A DNA stretch of 56,036 nucleotides from Acidobacteriota bacterium (lineage in GTDB: Bacteria > Acidobacteriota > Terriglobia > Acidiferrales > UBA7541). The first letter of the stretch is position 1; every line of letters starts with the position of its first letter. A model generated the notes under the pieces. That model was not told where the DNA came from. It ran no database searches and saw only the letters and a program-made list of their open reading frames with translations. Below, one piece after another: positions 1 through 9,139 of the stretch. The DNA lies in contig QHYU01000148.1 of assembly GCA_003224235.1 (NCBI GenBank), positions 1-56,036 on the forward strand, in the 5' to 3' direction. A program made the translations under genes and the position numbers.

Positions 1-1
1 G

Positions 2-886
2 GATCGCGGCATCGGCCCCAAGCAGTTCCAGCGCTTCCTCCAAACCGACGCCGCGATTAACCCCGGAAACTCGGGTGGTCCGCTGGTGGACATGGCCGGG
101 CAGGTGATCGGCATCAACACCGCGATTATGACCGGCGGGCGGGGCTACGAGGGCGTGGGCTTTGCGTTGCCGTCAAATACCGCCATCAACGTTTACAATC
201 AGCTCATCACCAACGGCAAGGTGACGCGCGGGTCGATCGGTGTGCAATTCACCGAGGAGCGCGGCACCAATCCGGTTACTCTGAAGGAACTGGGCGCGCC
301 CTACGGCATCGCCATCGAAGGCGTCGCACCGGGGAGTCCGGCCGGGAAGGCCGGCCTGCAGCCGGGCGACGTCATCACCGCGGTAAACGGCAACCCAGTG
401 CACAAGGGCAACGACCTCGTCAACCCGATTGCGCAGACGCCCATCGGGGGCAAGGTACGCGTCACTTATATGCGCGACCGCCAACAGAAAGAAGTAACTC
501 TGACGGTCGAAGATCGCATCAAGGTTTTCCCCGAGCGCGCCGGGCGCAATGATGACCAACCCGGCGAGCCCGGTGCGATTGAGTTCGGCCTGCGCGTCGA
601 GGAATTGACTCCCGAGCGCGCCCGCCGCGTCGGCCTGGAAGGCCGTCGAGGCGTTTTGGTCACCGAAGTCGAGCCCGCGAGCTTTGCCGAGGATATTGGC
701 TTCACCCGTGGTGACGTCATCGGCGAGGTGAACCACGAGCCGGTTGCCAGCGTGGCCGATTACCGGCGCGCGGTTGTGAAACTCAAGCCCGGCCAGCCCG
801 TCATTTTCAAAGTGATGCGGCATGGCGATAACGATCAGGTGCTGACGCTCTTCTATTCCGGCGTGGTTCCCGCCGAGCAGCAGTGA
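2..886 (+). CDS. HtrA/DegQ-type periplasmic serine protease, C-terminal part
   Basis: Only the last 294 codons are present; the frame is open to the window edge. The first visible residues carry the trypsin-like active-site block GNSGGP, with the catalytic serine at visible residue 24 after QTDAAINPG, so the His and Asp of the triad lie upstream of the window. Two PDZ domains follow, at about visible residues 75-175 and 190-290, each with the usual GLQPGD or GFTRGD type loop. This is the DegP/DegQ layout of a protease-chaperone that removes misfolded envelope proteins. The identity as HtrA is firm; the exact paralogue (DegP, DegQ or a MucD-like form) cannot be told from this part. Confidence 0.93.
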   Translation, partial: DRGIGPKQFQRFLQTDAAINPGNSGGPLVDMAGQVIGINTAIMTGGRGYEGVGFALPSNTAINVYNQLITNGKVTRGSIGVQFTEERGTNPVTLKELGAPYGIAIEGVAPGSPAGKAGLQPGDVITAVNGNPVHKGNDLVNPIAQTPIGGKVRVTYMRDRQQKEVTLTVEDRIKVFPERAGRNDDQPGEPGAIEFGLRVEELTPERARRVGLEGRRGVLVTEVEPASFAEDIGFTRGDVIGEVNHEPVASVADYRRAVVKLKPGQPVIFKVMRHGDNDQVLTLFYSGVVPAEQQ

Positions 887-940
887 GAGCAGCGCGCGGA
901 AGCTATGAACCGTGAGACGTTTGAGGAGGACAGCACAACC

Positions 941-1432
941 ATGCAACCCCAGCCTGTGAAAGCTTTACCCTACTTGCTCGGGGCGGTGCTCCTGCTGGGC
1001 GCCGCCCCGATTTCCCTGCGCGCACAGAAGAAGTCACCGCGCCATGCCTCCCTCAAGCGCGCTGCGGCAACCCGGACGGCAGATGCCTCTGCGGCAAAGC
1101 GCGGCGCGAACCCTCGCGTCATAAAAGCATCGTCAAAGCACCGCAAGTCCCATCGCCGTGAGCCCACCCAGAAGGTTCCTACGCCGGACCGCATCCGGGA
1201 AATTCAGTCGGCCCTGGCGCGGGAAGGCGCTTACACTCGCGAACCCAACGGTAAGTGGGATGCCTCAAGTGCCGAAGCGATGAAGCAGTTCCAAGCTTCC
1301 CGCGGCTTGAGCCCGAGCGGGAAGCTCGACGCTCTCAGTTTGCAGAAACTCGGCCTGGGTTCTGAAGTCGCCGGTCGGGCCGCGCCGCGTGCACCCACGC
1401 AACCCCGGCCGGAAACTGCTGTCCAGCGGTGA
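941..1432 (+). CDS. secreted peptidoglycan-binding domain protein
   Basis: This 163-residue protein has an N-terminal signal peptide (hydrophobic LPYLLGAVLLLGAAPI, likely cleavage after LRAQ). A basic, low-complexity Ala/Lys/Arg linker follows, and then a single PG_binding_1-like domain at about residues 82-140 with the typical IQSAL...EPNGKWD...AMKQFQ...GLSPSGKLD pattern. The domain normally binds murein non-catalytically, and no enzymatic domain is present. I chose ATG 941 because GAGGAGG at 924-930 sits ten bases upstream; ATG 905 would add twelve residues before the signal peptide. It follows the HtrA gene closely and may share its transcript. Confidence 0.8.
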   Translation: MQPQPVKALPYLLGAVLLLGAAPISLRAQKKSPRHASLKRAAATRTADASAAKRGANPRVIKASSKHRKSHRREPTQKVPTPDRIREIQSALAREGAYTREPNGKWDASSAEAMKQFQASRGLSPSGKLDALSLQKLGLGSEVAGRAAPRAPTQPRPETAVQR

Positions 1433-1597
1433 TCACTTTCAACTAGCCAACTCCTTTGAGGCTCGCGCCGGGATAAATCTTTTTACTGAACGAACTCCTC
1501 CCGCGACGGATGAGGTTTGTTCTCGCCTGGAAGCGTTGTAGAATCCTCTTGCGCGTCGTTCGCAGTCGAATGCATTCCGTAAAGTCGAGGAGGACCT

Positions 1598-3121
1598 ATG
1601 GCCACGGCTGTCATTCCCAAGGTTTTCAAAAACTACATCAACGGCGAGTGGGTGGAGTCCCGCAGCAACAAGGCGTTTGAAAATCGCAACCCCGCCAACA
1701 CCGACGAGTTGATTGGAATGTTCCCCTCCGCGACCGAAGAGGACGTCAATGCGGCGGTCGATGCCGCCAAGGAGGCCTACAACAGGTGGCGGCTCATACC
1801 CGCTCCCAAGCGCGCGGAAATCTTGTTTCGCGCCGCCGAAATGCTGCTGGAGCGCAAGGAAGACCTCGCCCGGGACATGACCAGCGAGATGGGCAAAATC
1901 CTGGTCGAAACTCGCGGCGACGTCCAGGAAGCAATCGACATGACCTACTACATGGCCGGCGAGGGCCGCCGGCAATTCGGCCAGACCACACCTTCTGAAC
2001 TCCGCGATAAATTTGCCATGAGCGTCAGGCAGCCCATTGGCGTTTGCGCGATGATTACGCCGTGGAATTTTCCGATGGCCATCCCCTCGTGGAAGATTAT
2101 GCCGGCGCTGATTTGCGGCAACACCGTGGTGTTCAAGCCCGCCTCGGACACGCCGCTTTCCGCTTACAACCTGGTTCAGGTCCTCGCCGAGGCGGGAGTG
2201 CCGCGCGGGGTTGTGAATATTCTGACCGGCGGGGGCAGGGAAGTGGGGGCGCCACTGATGAGCCACCCGGACGTGTCGTTGGTGAGCTTCACTGGGTCCA
2301 CCGAGGTGGGCCGCCGTGTCAGCGAAGCCTGTGCCCCCAGCTTCAAGCACTGCCAACTCGAGATGGGGGGGAAAAACATCATTATCGTGATGGATGACGC
2401 GAACCTCGACCTCGCCATCGATGGCGCCATCTGGGGCGGCTTTGGGACCACCGGGCAGCGTTGCACTGCGGCCAGCCGCGTCACCGTGCACAAGAAGGTT
2501 TACAAAGAGTTTGTCGAGCGCTTCGCCGCCCGCGCCAAATCGCTGAAGGTCGGCGACGGTCTCGACCCCACCACCGAAATGGGACCCTGCATCAACGAGT
2601 CGCAACTTCAAACCGTGATGGAATACGTCCAGATCGGCATCAACGAAGGAGCCAAGCTCGTCGCCGGCGGTCACCGGCTGGAAAGCGGCCCCTATGCGCG
2701 CGGCTGGTTCCACGAACCCACCATCTTCGCCGACTGCGACCCGAAGATGCGCATCGCGCAGGAGGAAATCTTCGGCCCCGTGGTCTGTGTGATTCCTTGC
2801 AACGATCTCGAGCACGCTCTCGAAGTCGCCAACGACGTGGTCTACGGGCTTTCGGCTTCGATTTACACTCGCGACGTCAATAAGGCCTTTCAGGCCATGC
2901 GGGATATCTACACCGGCATCGTTTATGTTAACGCCCCAACCATCGGCGCCGAGACCCACCTGCCCTTTGGTGGCACCAAACAGACCGGCAACGGCCACCG
3001 CGAAGCCGGCGTCGCCGCCATCGACTTCTATTCCGAGTGGAAGACGCTTTACGTGGACTTCTCCGACCGGCTACAGCGCGCCCAGATTGACACCTCGAGC
3101 TTTGCCCGGCCGCAAGACTGA
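1598..3121 (+). CDS. NAD(P)-dependent aldehyde dehydrogenase
   Basis: This 507-residue protein has the full ALDH superfamily layout and oxidises an aldehyde to the carboxylate with NAD(P). Landmarks visible in the translation are the cofactor-domain ITPWNFP, the FTGSTEVG motif, the general base Glu255 in QLEMGGKN, the catalytic Cys289 in GQRCTAASR and the late EEIFGPV block. The best fit is the branch of succinate-semialdehyde and alpha-ketoglutarate-semialdehyde dehydrogenases, but the substrate cannot be fixed from motifs. ATG 1598 follows GAGGAGG at a good distance. The quinone oxidoreductase gene follows on the same strand after 79 bases. Confidence 0.93.
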   Translation: MATAVIPKVFKNYINGEWVESRSNKAFENRNPANTDELIGMFPSATEEDVNAAVDAAKEAYNRWRLIPAPKRAEILFRAAEMLLERKEDLARDMTSEMGKILVETRGDVQEAIDMTYYMAGEGRRQFGQTTPSELRDKFAMSVRQPIGVCAMITPWNFPMAIPSWKIMPALICGNTVVFKPASDTPLSAYNLVQVLAEAGVPRGVVNILTGGGREVGAPLMSHPDVSLVSFTGSTEVGRRVSEACAPSFKHCQLEMGGKNIIIVMDDANLDLAIDGAIWGGFGTTGQRCTAASRVTVHKKVYKEFVERFAARAKSLKVGDGLDPTTEMGPCINESQLQTVMEYVQIGINEGAKLVAGGHRLESGPYARGWFHEPTIFADCDPKMRIAQEEIFGPVVCVIPCNDLEHALEVANDVVYGLSASIYTRDVNKAFQAMRDIYTGIVYVNAPTIGAETHLPFGGTKQTGNGHREAGVAAIDFYSEWKTLYVDFSDRLQRAQIDTSSFARPQD

Positions 3122-3200
3122 CGGCCCCGCACAAGAGATAGCGAATTGAGCGCAGAAGGGCAGGGGAGACGCAACAGCTCGAACTCTTACTTGATCTGGC

Positions 3201-4169
3201 ATGAAAGCCATCCAGGTTCAAAAGCACGGGGGACCTGAAGTCCTTACGCTAGCCGACCTTCCTGTCCCCAAGCCCAAATCAAACGAAGTTGTCGTAAAGA
3301 TCTCGGCTGCCGGAATCAACTTCGTCGATGTTTATTTTCGGGAAGGCCGGTATCCCGCGCCTTTGCCATTTGTGGTTGGCCAGGAGGCGGCCGGGATTGT
3401 GAGCGAAGTCGGCAGTGAGGTGAAGTCCTGGAAACCGGGAGACCGCGTCGCCTACACAGGCATTCTCGGCAGCTACGCGGAATACGCTGCCGTGCCGGCT
3501 GACCGACTTGTCCGGATTCCCGAAACGATAACGTTTGAGCAGGCCGCTGCCGCTATGCTCCAAGGTATGACGGCGCACTACCTGGTGAACAGCACTTATT
3601 CGTTAAAGAAGGGTGAGACGGCGCTCATCCATGCGGCGGCCGGAGGTGTCGGGCTTCTTCTGGTTCAGATGGCGAAAAACATTGGCGCGCGAGTGATCGG
3701 TACGGTAGGCTCGCCGGACAAAGCCAAGCTGGCCCGCGAAGCTGGTGCGGACGAAGTCATCAATTATACCGAGCAGGATTTTGAGACAGAGACAAAACGT
3801 CTCACGGATGGAAAAGGAGTTCAGGTCGTCTACGACGGGGTCGGTCAGAGCACGTTTGAGAAGGATCTGAACGTCCTCCGTCCTCGCGGATACCTCGTTC
3901 TGTTCGGCGCCTCGAGCGGACCGGTACCGCCAGTCGATCCAATTAAACTTTTACAAAAGGGTTCCTTGTTCCTCACGCGTCCCACTATCGCTCATTACAT
4001 TGCCACTCGCGAAGAACTCGAGCAGCGTGCCACAGATGTTCTGAACATGGTCTCCAACGGCAAGCTGAAGTTGCGCATTGGACATGTTTATAAGCTGCAC
4101 GAGGCGCAGCAGGCGCATCGCGACCTGGAAGGCCGCAAGACAACGGGCAAGCTCTTGCTGATTCCGTAG
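3201..4169 (+). CDS. zinc-independent quinone oxidoreductase (MDR superfamily)
   Basis: This 322-residue medium-chain dehydrogenase/reductase looks like NADPH:quinone oxidoreductase (Qor type). It has the GroES-like N-terminal domain with GINFVDVYFREGRYP, and the nucleotide-binding motif AAAGGVGLLLVQMAK near residue 150. The zinc-ligand cysteines of alcohol dehydrogenases are absent. It probably reduces quinones or alpha,beta-unsaturated carbonyls with NADPH in the cytosol. No strong ribosome-binding site is visible before ATG 3201. Downstream, CGCGGC (4187-4192) and GCCGCG (4202-4207) can form a hairpin that may end the transcript, but no T-run follows. Confidence 0.9.
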   Translation: MKAIQVQKHGGPEVLTLADLPVPKPKSNEVVVKISAAGINFVDVYFREGRYPAPLPFVVGQEAAGIVSEVGSEVKSWKPGDRVAYTGILGSYAEYAAVPADRLVRIPETITFEQAAAAMLQGMTAHYLVNSTYSLKKGETALIHAAAGGVGLLLVQMAKNIGARVIGTVGSPDKAKLAREAGADEVINYTEQDFETETKRLTDGKGVQVVYDGVGQSTFEKDLNVLRPRGYLVLFGASSGPVPPVDPIKLLQKGSLFLTRPTIAHYIATREELEQRATDVLNMVSNGKLKLRIGHVYKLHEAQQAHRDLEGRKTTGKLLLIP

Positions 4170-4186
4170 CCTAAGCCGGATGCACT

Positions 4187-4207
4187 CGCGGCTTCGCCCC
4201 GGCCGCG
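4187..4207 (+). terminator. possible hairpin after the quinone oxidoreductase gene
   Basis: A perfect 6-bp inverted repeat with a 9-base loop lies 17 bases after the stop codon, between two convergent genes. A second hairpin, GGGCG-CGAA-CGCCC, lies at 4326-4339. Neither has a T-tract, so intrinsic termination is only a guess. Confidence 0.3.
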
Positions 4208-4389
4208 GAGCTGTTCGCGCCATGTCGTGAACTTCCCGCAGGCTTTTCGGCTCATGCGGGCGGGAGCTCCGAAAGCCGCGGAAATGCTTCTTCGAATCGA
4301 GGCAGATGTCGAAGAGCTTCTCAGCGGGCGCGAACGCCCCCGACTGCCGGCTGGCCTTCGTCACCCTGAAACTTGTTCTGAGCGGTTAG

Positions 4390-4896
4390 CTACTTCTTGC
4401 GCGCAAAGCGAAACGTTTCGGTCTGATCTTTGCCGTTCTCCCGCCAGATCCATTGTTCGGTGAAGTGATCGTCGTCAACGATCTGGAGGGTCATGTTTTG
4501 CATGTGCCCCGCCGCCGGGCTCTTCAGATTCGAGACACCAGTGAAGGAAAAGGCAAACTCCTTCTGCCCCGCCTTGACGGGAACCGTTTGCATCCGCGGC
4601 TGGTTGCCCGTGCTGCAATAGTGAGTTATCAGGAGGCGATCCCCATCTGGCGTGTAGAGCGTCACCATCTGATTGTCCTCTGAGTTCTGGAACGTTTCTT
4701 CGAGCGCAGTCCCGTTGGAAACAGGCCGGATGGTGCTCGTAAATACCTCGCCTTTCGGGCTTGTGCCCTGCCATTCGCCCACCAGGGTTTTCAGCCGGTC
4801 AAACCCGCTCGCCGTTTTCGATTGCGAACCCGCGCGCCCGGCAAACATTCCAACTGCAATGGCCCCGACCGCAATCATGCAAATTGCTTTTCTCAT
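4390..4896 (-). CDS. secreted beta-barrel-like protein of unknown function (DUF1579-like)
   Basis: This is a 168-residue protein with a signal peptide (AICMIAVGAIAVGMFAG, likely cut after AGS) and no lipobox cysteine. The mature part begins with FDRLKTLVGEWQGTS, an opening seen in small lipocalin-like or DUF1579-type proteins, and continues as alternating beta-strand-like segments. No catalytic motif is visible and I do not assign a function. The start at 4896 is supported by a GGAGGAG ribosome-binding site directly upstream; the open frame extends further 5' but only as noise over the neighbouring genes. It lies downstream of the ArsR and SRPBCC genes and could be a third gene of that operon. 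Confidence 0.72.
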   Translation of the reverse strand: MRKAICMIAVGAIAVGMFAGRAGSQSKTASGFDRLKTLVGEWQGTSPKGEVFTSTIRPVSNGTALEETFQNSEDNQMVTLYTPDGDRLLITHYCSTGNQPRMQTVPVKAGQKEFAFSFTGVSNLKSPAAGHMQNMTLQIVDDDHFTEQWIWRENGKDQTETFRFARKK

Positions 4897-4924
4897 TTTT
4901 CTCCTCCGAAGAGAGCTTGAAAAT

Positions 4925-5059
4925 CTACGCGTGCAAGTACCGTCCCAGAGTCTCGAAGCAAGCTGTCCAGCCGCGCTGGTGCATGTCGCGCACTTCCACC
5001 GTCGGAAAGAGCTCATGCGTTTGCGGCGAAGTGGTTGACCCGGGGATAGGGCCGGCCAT
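4925..5059 (-). pseudogene. 44-codon relic of a second SRPBCC (AHSA1-type) gene
   Basis: The small frame encodes a short N-terminus followed by THELFPTVEVRDMHQRGW and TACFETLGRYLHA. This closely parallels the last 35 residues of the preceding SRPBCC gene (THEFFRDAGQRDQHSKGW, then NGCFDVLAEYLG). The family domain is normally about 140-160 residues, so only the C-terminal helix survives. It is in the same frame as the upstream gene and separated from it by one TAG and 12 bases. The AAGGAGACGCG before the ATG could still drive translation. A remnant of a tandem duplication is the simplest reading. Confidence 0.6.
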
Positions 5060-5071
5060 CGCGTCTCCTTC

Positions 5072-5569
5072 CTATTTTCTCTCGCCGGCCTGCGATCCCA
5101 GATATTCTGCGAGCACATCGAAGCATCCGTTCCAGCCTTTGCTGTGCTGGTCGCGCTGCCCAGCGTCGCGGAAGAATTCATGCGTCAGAACCACCTCGGT
5201 GGAATTCCCCCGTTCATGGAATTCGACCGTGACCAGCGTTTCCTCCTGCTGCTCTTCCTTTTGACCGGAAGCGGAGAACCGCTCCCACGCCCACGTGAAG
5301 ACGAGCTTCTCGGGAACCTTTACCTCCCGGAAAACGACTCGCTGGCGGTAAACGCTGCCATCCGCAGTCCGGATCTCCATGAGGTTGGTGCCGCCCGGCC
5401 GCACATCATTGAACTCGATGTAGCGCGACGTATTGTTCGGATTGTCGCGGCACATCCACTTCTCTAATTTCTCCCGCTGTGTCCAGGCTTCGAAGACTTT
5501 CTTGCGCGGCGTCGCGAACGTCCGCCGGATCTGGAGCCTGGTCTCGGGGCTTTGCTGTGGCGTGGCCAT
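5072..5569 (-). CDS. SRPBCC / AHSA1-family protein
   Basis: This 165-residue protein has the START-like fold of the activator of Hsp90 ATPase homologue (AHSA1) group. It opens with RRTFATPRKKVFEAWTQRE, has the central EIRTADGSVYRQRVVFREV strands and ends in the helix HSKGWNGCFDVLAEYL. Members bind hydrophobic ligands in a helix-grip pocket; the ligand here is unknown. ATG 5569 follows GGGAGGAAG. The arsR reading frame runs 106 bases into this gene, so the two are probably translationally coupled, as is common for ArsR-SRPBCC pairs. Confidence 0.88.
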   Translation of the reverse strand: MATPQQSPETRLQIRRTFATPRKKVFEAWTQREKLEKWMCRDNPNNTSRYIEFNDVRPGGTNLMEIRTADGSVYRQRVVFREVKVPEKLVFTWAWERFSASGQKEEQQEETLVTVEFHERGNSTEVVLTHEFFRDAGQRDQHSKGWNGCFDVLAEYLGSQAGERK

Positions 5570-5913
5570 GCTTTTTCTTCCTCCCTTTGAGATTCTTCGA
5601 GAAACCGTGCCAGGGCCTCAAGCTGCCGTTCCCAGAACTGCCGATATTGCTCGATCCACGCCGCCGCATCCCTCATCGGCGCGGCAATCAGGCGGCACCG
5701 GTGCACTCGGCCGTCTTTCTGCCGCACCACCAAACCGGCGCTCTCGAGCACGCGCAGATGTTTAGAGACGGCAGGGAGGGAAATGTCATAGGGCGCGGCG
5801 AGTGCGCTCACCGAGGTTTCGCCTTGCGCCAGCCGGGCCAGGATGCCGCGGCGGGTGGGGTCTGAAAGAGCGGCGAACGTGGCGTCGAGCGCGGGATCTA
5901 AATACTTAACCAT
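5464..5913 (-). CDS. ArsR-family transcriptional repressor
   Basis: This is a 149-residue winged helix-turn-helix protein with FAALSDPTRRGILARLA, the recognition helix ISLPAVSKHLRVLESAGLV and the wing RQKDGRVHRCRL. It lacks the metal-binding cysteine motif of classical ArsR/SmtB, as is typical of the branch paired with SRPBCC proteins. The last 40 or so residues are Arg/Ser-rich and are read from DNA that also encodes the N-terminus of the SRPBCC gene in another frame. ATG 5913 sits inside a palindrome and just after a good promoter, which argues for autoregulation and a very short 5' leader. Confidence 0.9.
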   Translation of the reverse strand: MVKYLDPALDATFAALSDPTRRGILARLAQGETSVSALAAPYDISLPAVSKHLRVLESAGLVVRQKDGRVHRCRLIAAPMRDAAAWIEQYRQFWERQLEALARFLEESQREEEKAWPRHSKAPRPGSRSGGRSRRRARKSSKPGHSGRN

Positions 5914-5949
5914 ACGGTTTAGTATTGTGCGCCCCGCCACCTTTGTCAA
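5901..5949 (-). promoter_or_regulatory. arsR promoter and probable ArsR operator over the start codon
   Basis: On the minus strand TTGACA (5944-5949) is followed by exactly 17 bases and AATACT (5921-5926), a near-consensus housekeeping promoter. An inverted repeat, AATACTTAACC (5901-5911) and GGTTTAGTATT (5916-5926), matches at 10 of 11 positions around a 4-base centre. It covers the -10 box and the ATG (5911-5913). A dimeric ArsR bound here would block transcription start. The predicted start site lies about at the ATG, so the mRNA would be leaderless or nearly so. Confidence 0.75.
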
Positions 5950-6118
5950 GCAAAACTTGGAGAGGCCCTGAGATGGCAGCCCGGCGTGGAACGGAAATGC
6001 AGCAGCTGGCGAACCCACCTGCTGTAACAGGTCGTCCGGAATCTCTAGCCGCTACGGCGGCGGGCCTGGCCACGCGAAGTATATGAGGGTAACCCCGCGT
6101 GGCAACGGGAGTGAGCGC

Positions 6119-8800
6119 TCAAGAGGTCATCGGGTTCGGCTTCTGGACGTTGATGCCGAGTTCCTTGATCGCTTTTTCAACCACAGCCGCCTCGATCTTG
6201 CCTTCGCGCAAGAGTTCCGTCAGCGTGGCCAGGGTGATGAAGCGCGCGTCCACCTCAAAAAAGTCGCGCAGGGCCGCCCGGCCATCGCTGCGGCCGAATC
6301 CGTCCGTGCCCAGAGAGGCCAGACGCCGCGGCATCCACTTGGCGACCAGGTTGGGCAAAGCCTTCAGATAATCCGAGGCGGCCACAAGCACCCCCGGCGC
6401 ATCGGCAAGGCATTGTGTTACGTAGGGCAGACGCGGTTTTTCCGCCGCATGGAGCAAATTCCAGCGCTCGACTTCAAGACCCTCGCGGTAGAGTTCCTTG
6501 TAGCTGGTCACACTCCACACGTCGGCGGCGACATTGAATTTTTGTTCGAGGATTTCCTGAGCCCGCAGCGCCTCCCGCAGGATAGCCCCGCTGCCGAAGA
6601 GTTGCGCGCGCAGCTTGAGCTTCTTGTTCTCTGAGGCGCGGAAGCGATACATGCCTTTGAGGACGCCTTCTTTTACGCCCTCCGGCATGTGCGGCATCAC
6701 GTAGGGCTCATTCATCACCGTGATGTAGTAGAAGATGCTTTCATTCTCCTTGTACATCCGGCGGATGCCGTCCTGGATGATCACCGCAATCTCGTAAGCG
6801 AAAGCTGGATCATAGGCACGAAGTGTGGGGATGCCGAGCGCGAGGACGTGACTGTGTCCGTCCTGGTGTTGCAGGCCTTCACCGGCAAGTGTAGTGCGGC
6901 CGGACGTTCCGCCCAGCAGGAATCCGCGGCAACGCGTGTCCGCGGCGGCCCAGATCAGGTCGTTGATCCGCTGGAGACCGAACATGGAGTAGAAGATAAA
7001 GAAAGGAATCATGTTCAGCCCGTGCGTCGCATAGGCTGACCCGGCGGCCATGAATGACGACATGGAGCCCGCTTCCGTGATTCCTTCCTCGAGAATTTGC
7101 CCGTCTTTGGCTTCCTTGTAGTAAAGAAGGGTATGCACGTCGACCGGTTCGTAGAGTTGGCCGACGTGCGAGTAGATGCCGACCTGGCGGAAGAGCGACT
7201 CCATGCCGAACGTGCGGGCCTCGTCGGGAACGATGGGCACGACCAGTTTCCCGAACTCCGGGTCGCGCAGCATCTTGTTCAGCATCCTGACAAACGCCAT
7301 CGTGGTTGAAACCTCGCGGCCCTCGCTGCCCGCAAAGAATTCCTCGAACAAATCGTCGTGGTGAGCCAACTGAAGAGGCTTTGCCCGTACGGAGCGCTGG
7401 GGCACGTACCCGCCGAGCTCCCTCCGGAGGGCATGCAAGTATTGGATTTCCGGGCTGTTTTCGGGAGGGCGGTAAAAGGGCGCCTCGGCGACCTCGTGAT
7501 CGCTGAGAGGGATGCCGAAGCGCGACCGGAATTCACGCAACTCCTCTTCGTTCAGCTTCTTTTGCTGGTGCGAGATGTTCTTCCCCTCGCCGATTTCGCC
7601 GAGCCCGTAGCCCTTGATCGTTCGCGCCAGGATGACGGTCGGTGATCCCTTGTGCTCAACGGCGGCCCGGTACGCAGCGTAAACCTTGCGCGGGTCGTGC
7701 CCGCCCAACCGCAGCTTGCGAAGCTCCTCATCGGGAATGTCTTCCACCAGCTTCAACAAACGCGGATCGCTTCCGAAAAAGTGCTGGCGGATGTAGGAGC
7801 CGGGTTCGACGACGAACTTCTGGTATTCGCCGTCAACCATTTCTCCCATGCGCTTGACCAGCAGGCCCTCGGTATCCCGCTCGAGGATCGGATCCCAATC
7901 GCTGCCCCAGATGACCTTGATGACATTCCAGCCGGCGCCGCGAAAAACCGCCTCGAGTTCCTGAATAATCTTGCCGTTGCCGCGCACGGGGCCGTCCAGG
8001 CGCTGCAAGTTGCAGTTGACCACGAAGATCAGATTGTCGAGCTGTTCACGCGAAGCCAGGGTGATGGCACCCAGCGCTTCGGGCTCATCGGTTTCTCCGT
8101 CGCCGATGAACGCCCAGACCTTGGCGTCGCTTTCCGGCTTCAGGCCGCGGTCGGTCAGGTAGTGGTTGAAGCGCGCCTGATAGATCGCCATGATGGGGCT
8201 GAGACCCATCGAGACCGTGGGAAATTCCCAGAAGTCCGGCATCAGCCAGGGGTGGGGATAGGATGAGAGCCCGCCGCCGGGCCTCAGCTCGCGGCGGAAA
8301 TTTTCCATTTTTTCCACCGTAAGCCGGCCTTCGAGGAAGGCGCGTGCATAGACGCCGGGTGAGGCATGGCCCTGAAAATAAATCGTGTCTCCCTCGAACT
8401 GATCCGTGCGCGCGCGGAAGAAGTGATTGAATCCGACTTCGAACAGGGTCGCTGCCGAGGCATAGGTGGAGATGTGACCGCCGATGTTGTGCTCCACTCG
8501 ATTCGCGCGCACCACCATCGCCAGGGCGTTCCAGCGAATCAAGCTCTTGATCCTTCGTTCGAGTTCCTGATCTCCGGGAAACACAGGCTGCTGGTGGACA
8601 GGTATGGTGTTTGTGTAAGGCGTGTTGGCCGAAAACGGAGTTGGCACTCCGGCTGCCTGAGCGCGGGCGCGGAGCCGCTCGAGGATGTGGCTCGCGACTT
8701 CGGGGCCGCCGTCCTGAAGCACCGCATCGAGCGACTCGACCCACTCCTGGATTTCGTCCTGTTCCACGTCCGGAGATGTTGTGTACGCACCGTTGTTCAT
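6119..8800 (-). CDS. aceE: pyruvate dehydrogenase E1 component, homodimeric type
   Basis: This 893-residue protein has the length of the single-chain (E. coli-like, 887-residue) E1, which decarboxylates pyruvate with thiamine diphosphate and passes the acetyl group to E2 lipoyl domains. Visible marks are the early block EIQEWVESLDAVL, the substrate-side GGHISTYASAATLFEVGFNHFF, the thiamine-diphosphate motif GDGETDEPEA...NCNLQRLDGP and the C-terminal domain with LGTDGFGRSDGRAALRDFF. I placed the start at MNNGAY (8800); the in-frame ATG at 8821 is an alternative. No aceF or lpd gene is adjacent, so the other subunits must be encoded elsewhere. Confidence 0.95.
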   Translation of the reverse strand: MNNGAYTTSPDVEQDEIQEWVESLDAVLQDGGPEVASHILERLRARAQAAGVPTPFSANTPYTNTIPVHQQPVFPGDQELERRIKSLIRWNALAMVVRANRVEHNIGGHISTYASAATLFEVGFNHFFRARTDQFEGDTIYFQGHASPGVYARAFLEGRLTVEKMENFRRELRPGGGLSSYPHPWLMPDFWEFPTVSMGLSPIMAIYQARFNHYLTDRGLKPESDAKVWAFIGDGETDEPEALGAITLASREQLDNLIFVVNCNLQRLDGPVRGNGKIIQELEAVFRGAGWNVIKVIWGSDWDPILERDTEGLLVKRMGEMVDGEYQKFVVEPGSYIRQHFFGSDPRLLKLVEDIPDEELRKLRLGGHDPRKVYAAYRAAVEHKGSPTVILARTIKGYGLGEIGEGKNISHQQKKLNEEELREFRSRFGIPLSDHEVAEAPFYRPPENSPEIQYLHALRRELGGYVPQRSVRAKPLQLAHHDDLFEEFFAGSEGREVSTTMAFVRMLNKMLRDPEFGKLVVPIVPDEARTFGMESLFRQVGIYSHVGQLYEPVDVHTLLYYKEAKDGQILEEGITEAGSMSSFMAAGSAYATHGLNMIPFFIFYSMFGLQRINDLIWAAADTRCRGFLLGGTSGRTTLAGEGLQHQDGHSHVLALGIPTLRAYDPAFAYEIAVIIQDGIRRMYKENESIFYYITVMNEPYVMPHMPEGVKEGVLKGMYRFRASENKKLKLRAQLFGSGAILREALRAQEILEQKFNVAADVWSVTSYKELYREGLEVERWNLLHAAEKPRLPYVTQCLADAPGVLVAASDYLKALPNLVAKWMPRRLASLGTDGFGRSDGRAALRDFFEVDARFITLATLTELLREGKIEAAVVEKAIKELGINVQKPNPMTS

Positions 8801-9139
8801 AGTTTCTTCTTCATCCCTCATGTTCGATGCCCCCACGCTACAGTCGTTGCAAGGGGCGAAGCCCGGCAATCTTAAGAGAATAGAATATACCGCAGAGTGC
8901 CTCGCCCGCATATCGCGGAAAATTTTCCCCGTTCAGAATCCATACGTGGCCACGGGGGAGAAGGATCGGTGGTGGCCGGTTGGAGGCGGCAAACAGACGA
9001 AGCCAGTCAGCGGAACGGCCAAACGCGTCGCGCTTGCCACGCGGCCGCGCCCATGGCCATCCAAGATTGACAGGAGAGGGCGGCGGGGCGCCGGCTCCGG
9101 CAAGATTTCACAAGATTTAGTGCGAGCTGCCCGAAGCCC
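8801..9139. other. intergenic stretch between aceE and the methyltransferase gene
   Basis: About 340 bases without a supported gene. It must hold the aceE promoter on the minus strand. The only A+T-rich stretch, around 8880-8895, contains TATATT/TATTCT-like hexamers but no convincing -35 partner. I see no repeat or RNA gene here. Confidence 0.4.

Noticed and set aside
1439-2998. 519-residue open frame antisense to the aldehyde dehydrogenase gene
   Set aside because: It is the antisense shadow of a conserved gene in GC-rich DNA and shows no domain.
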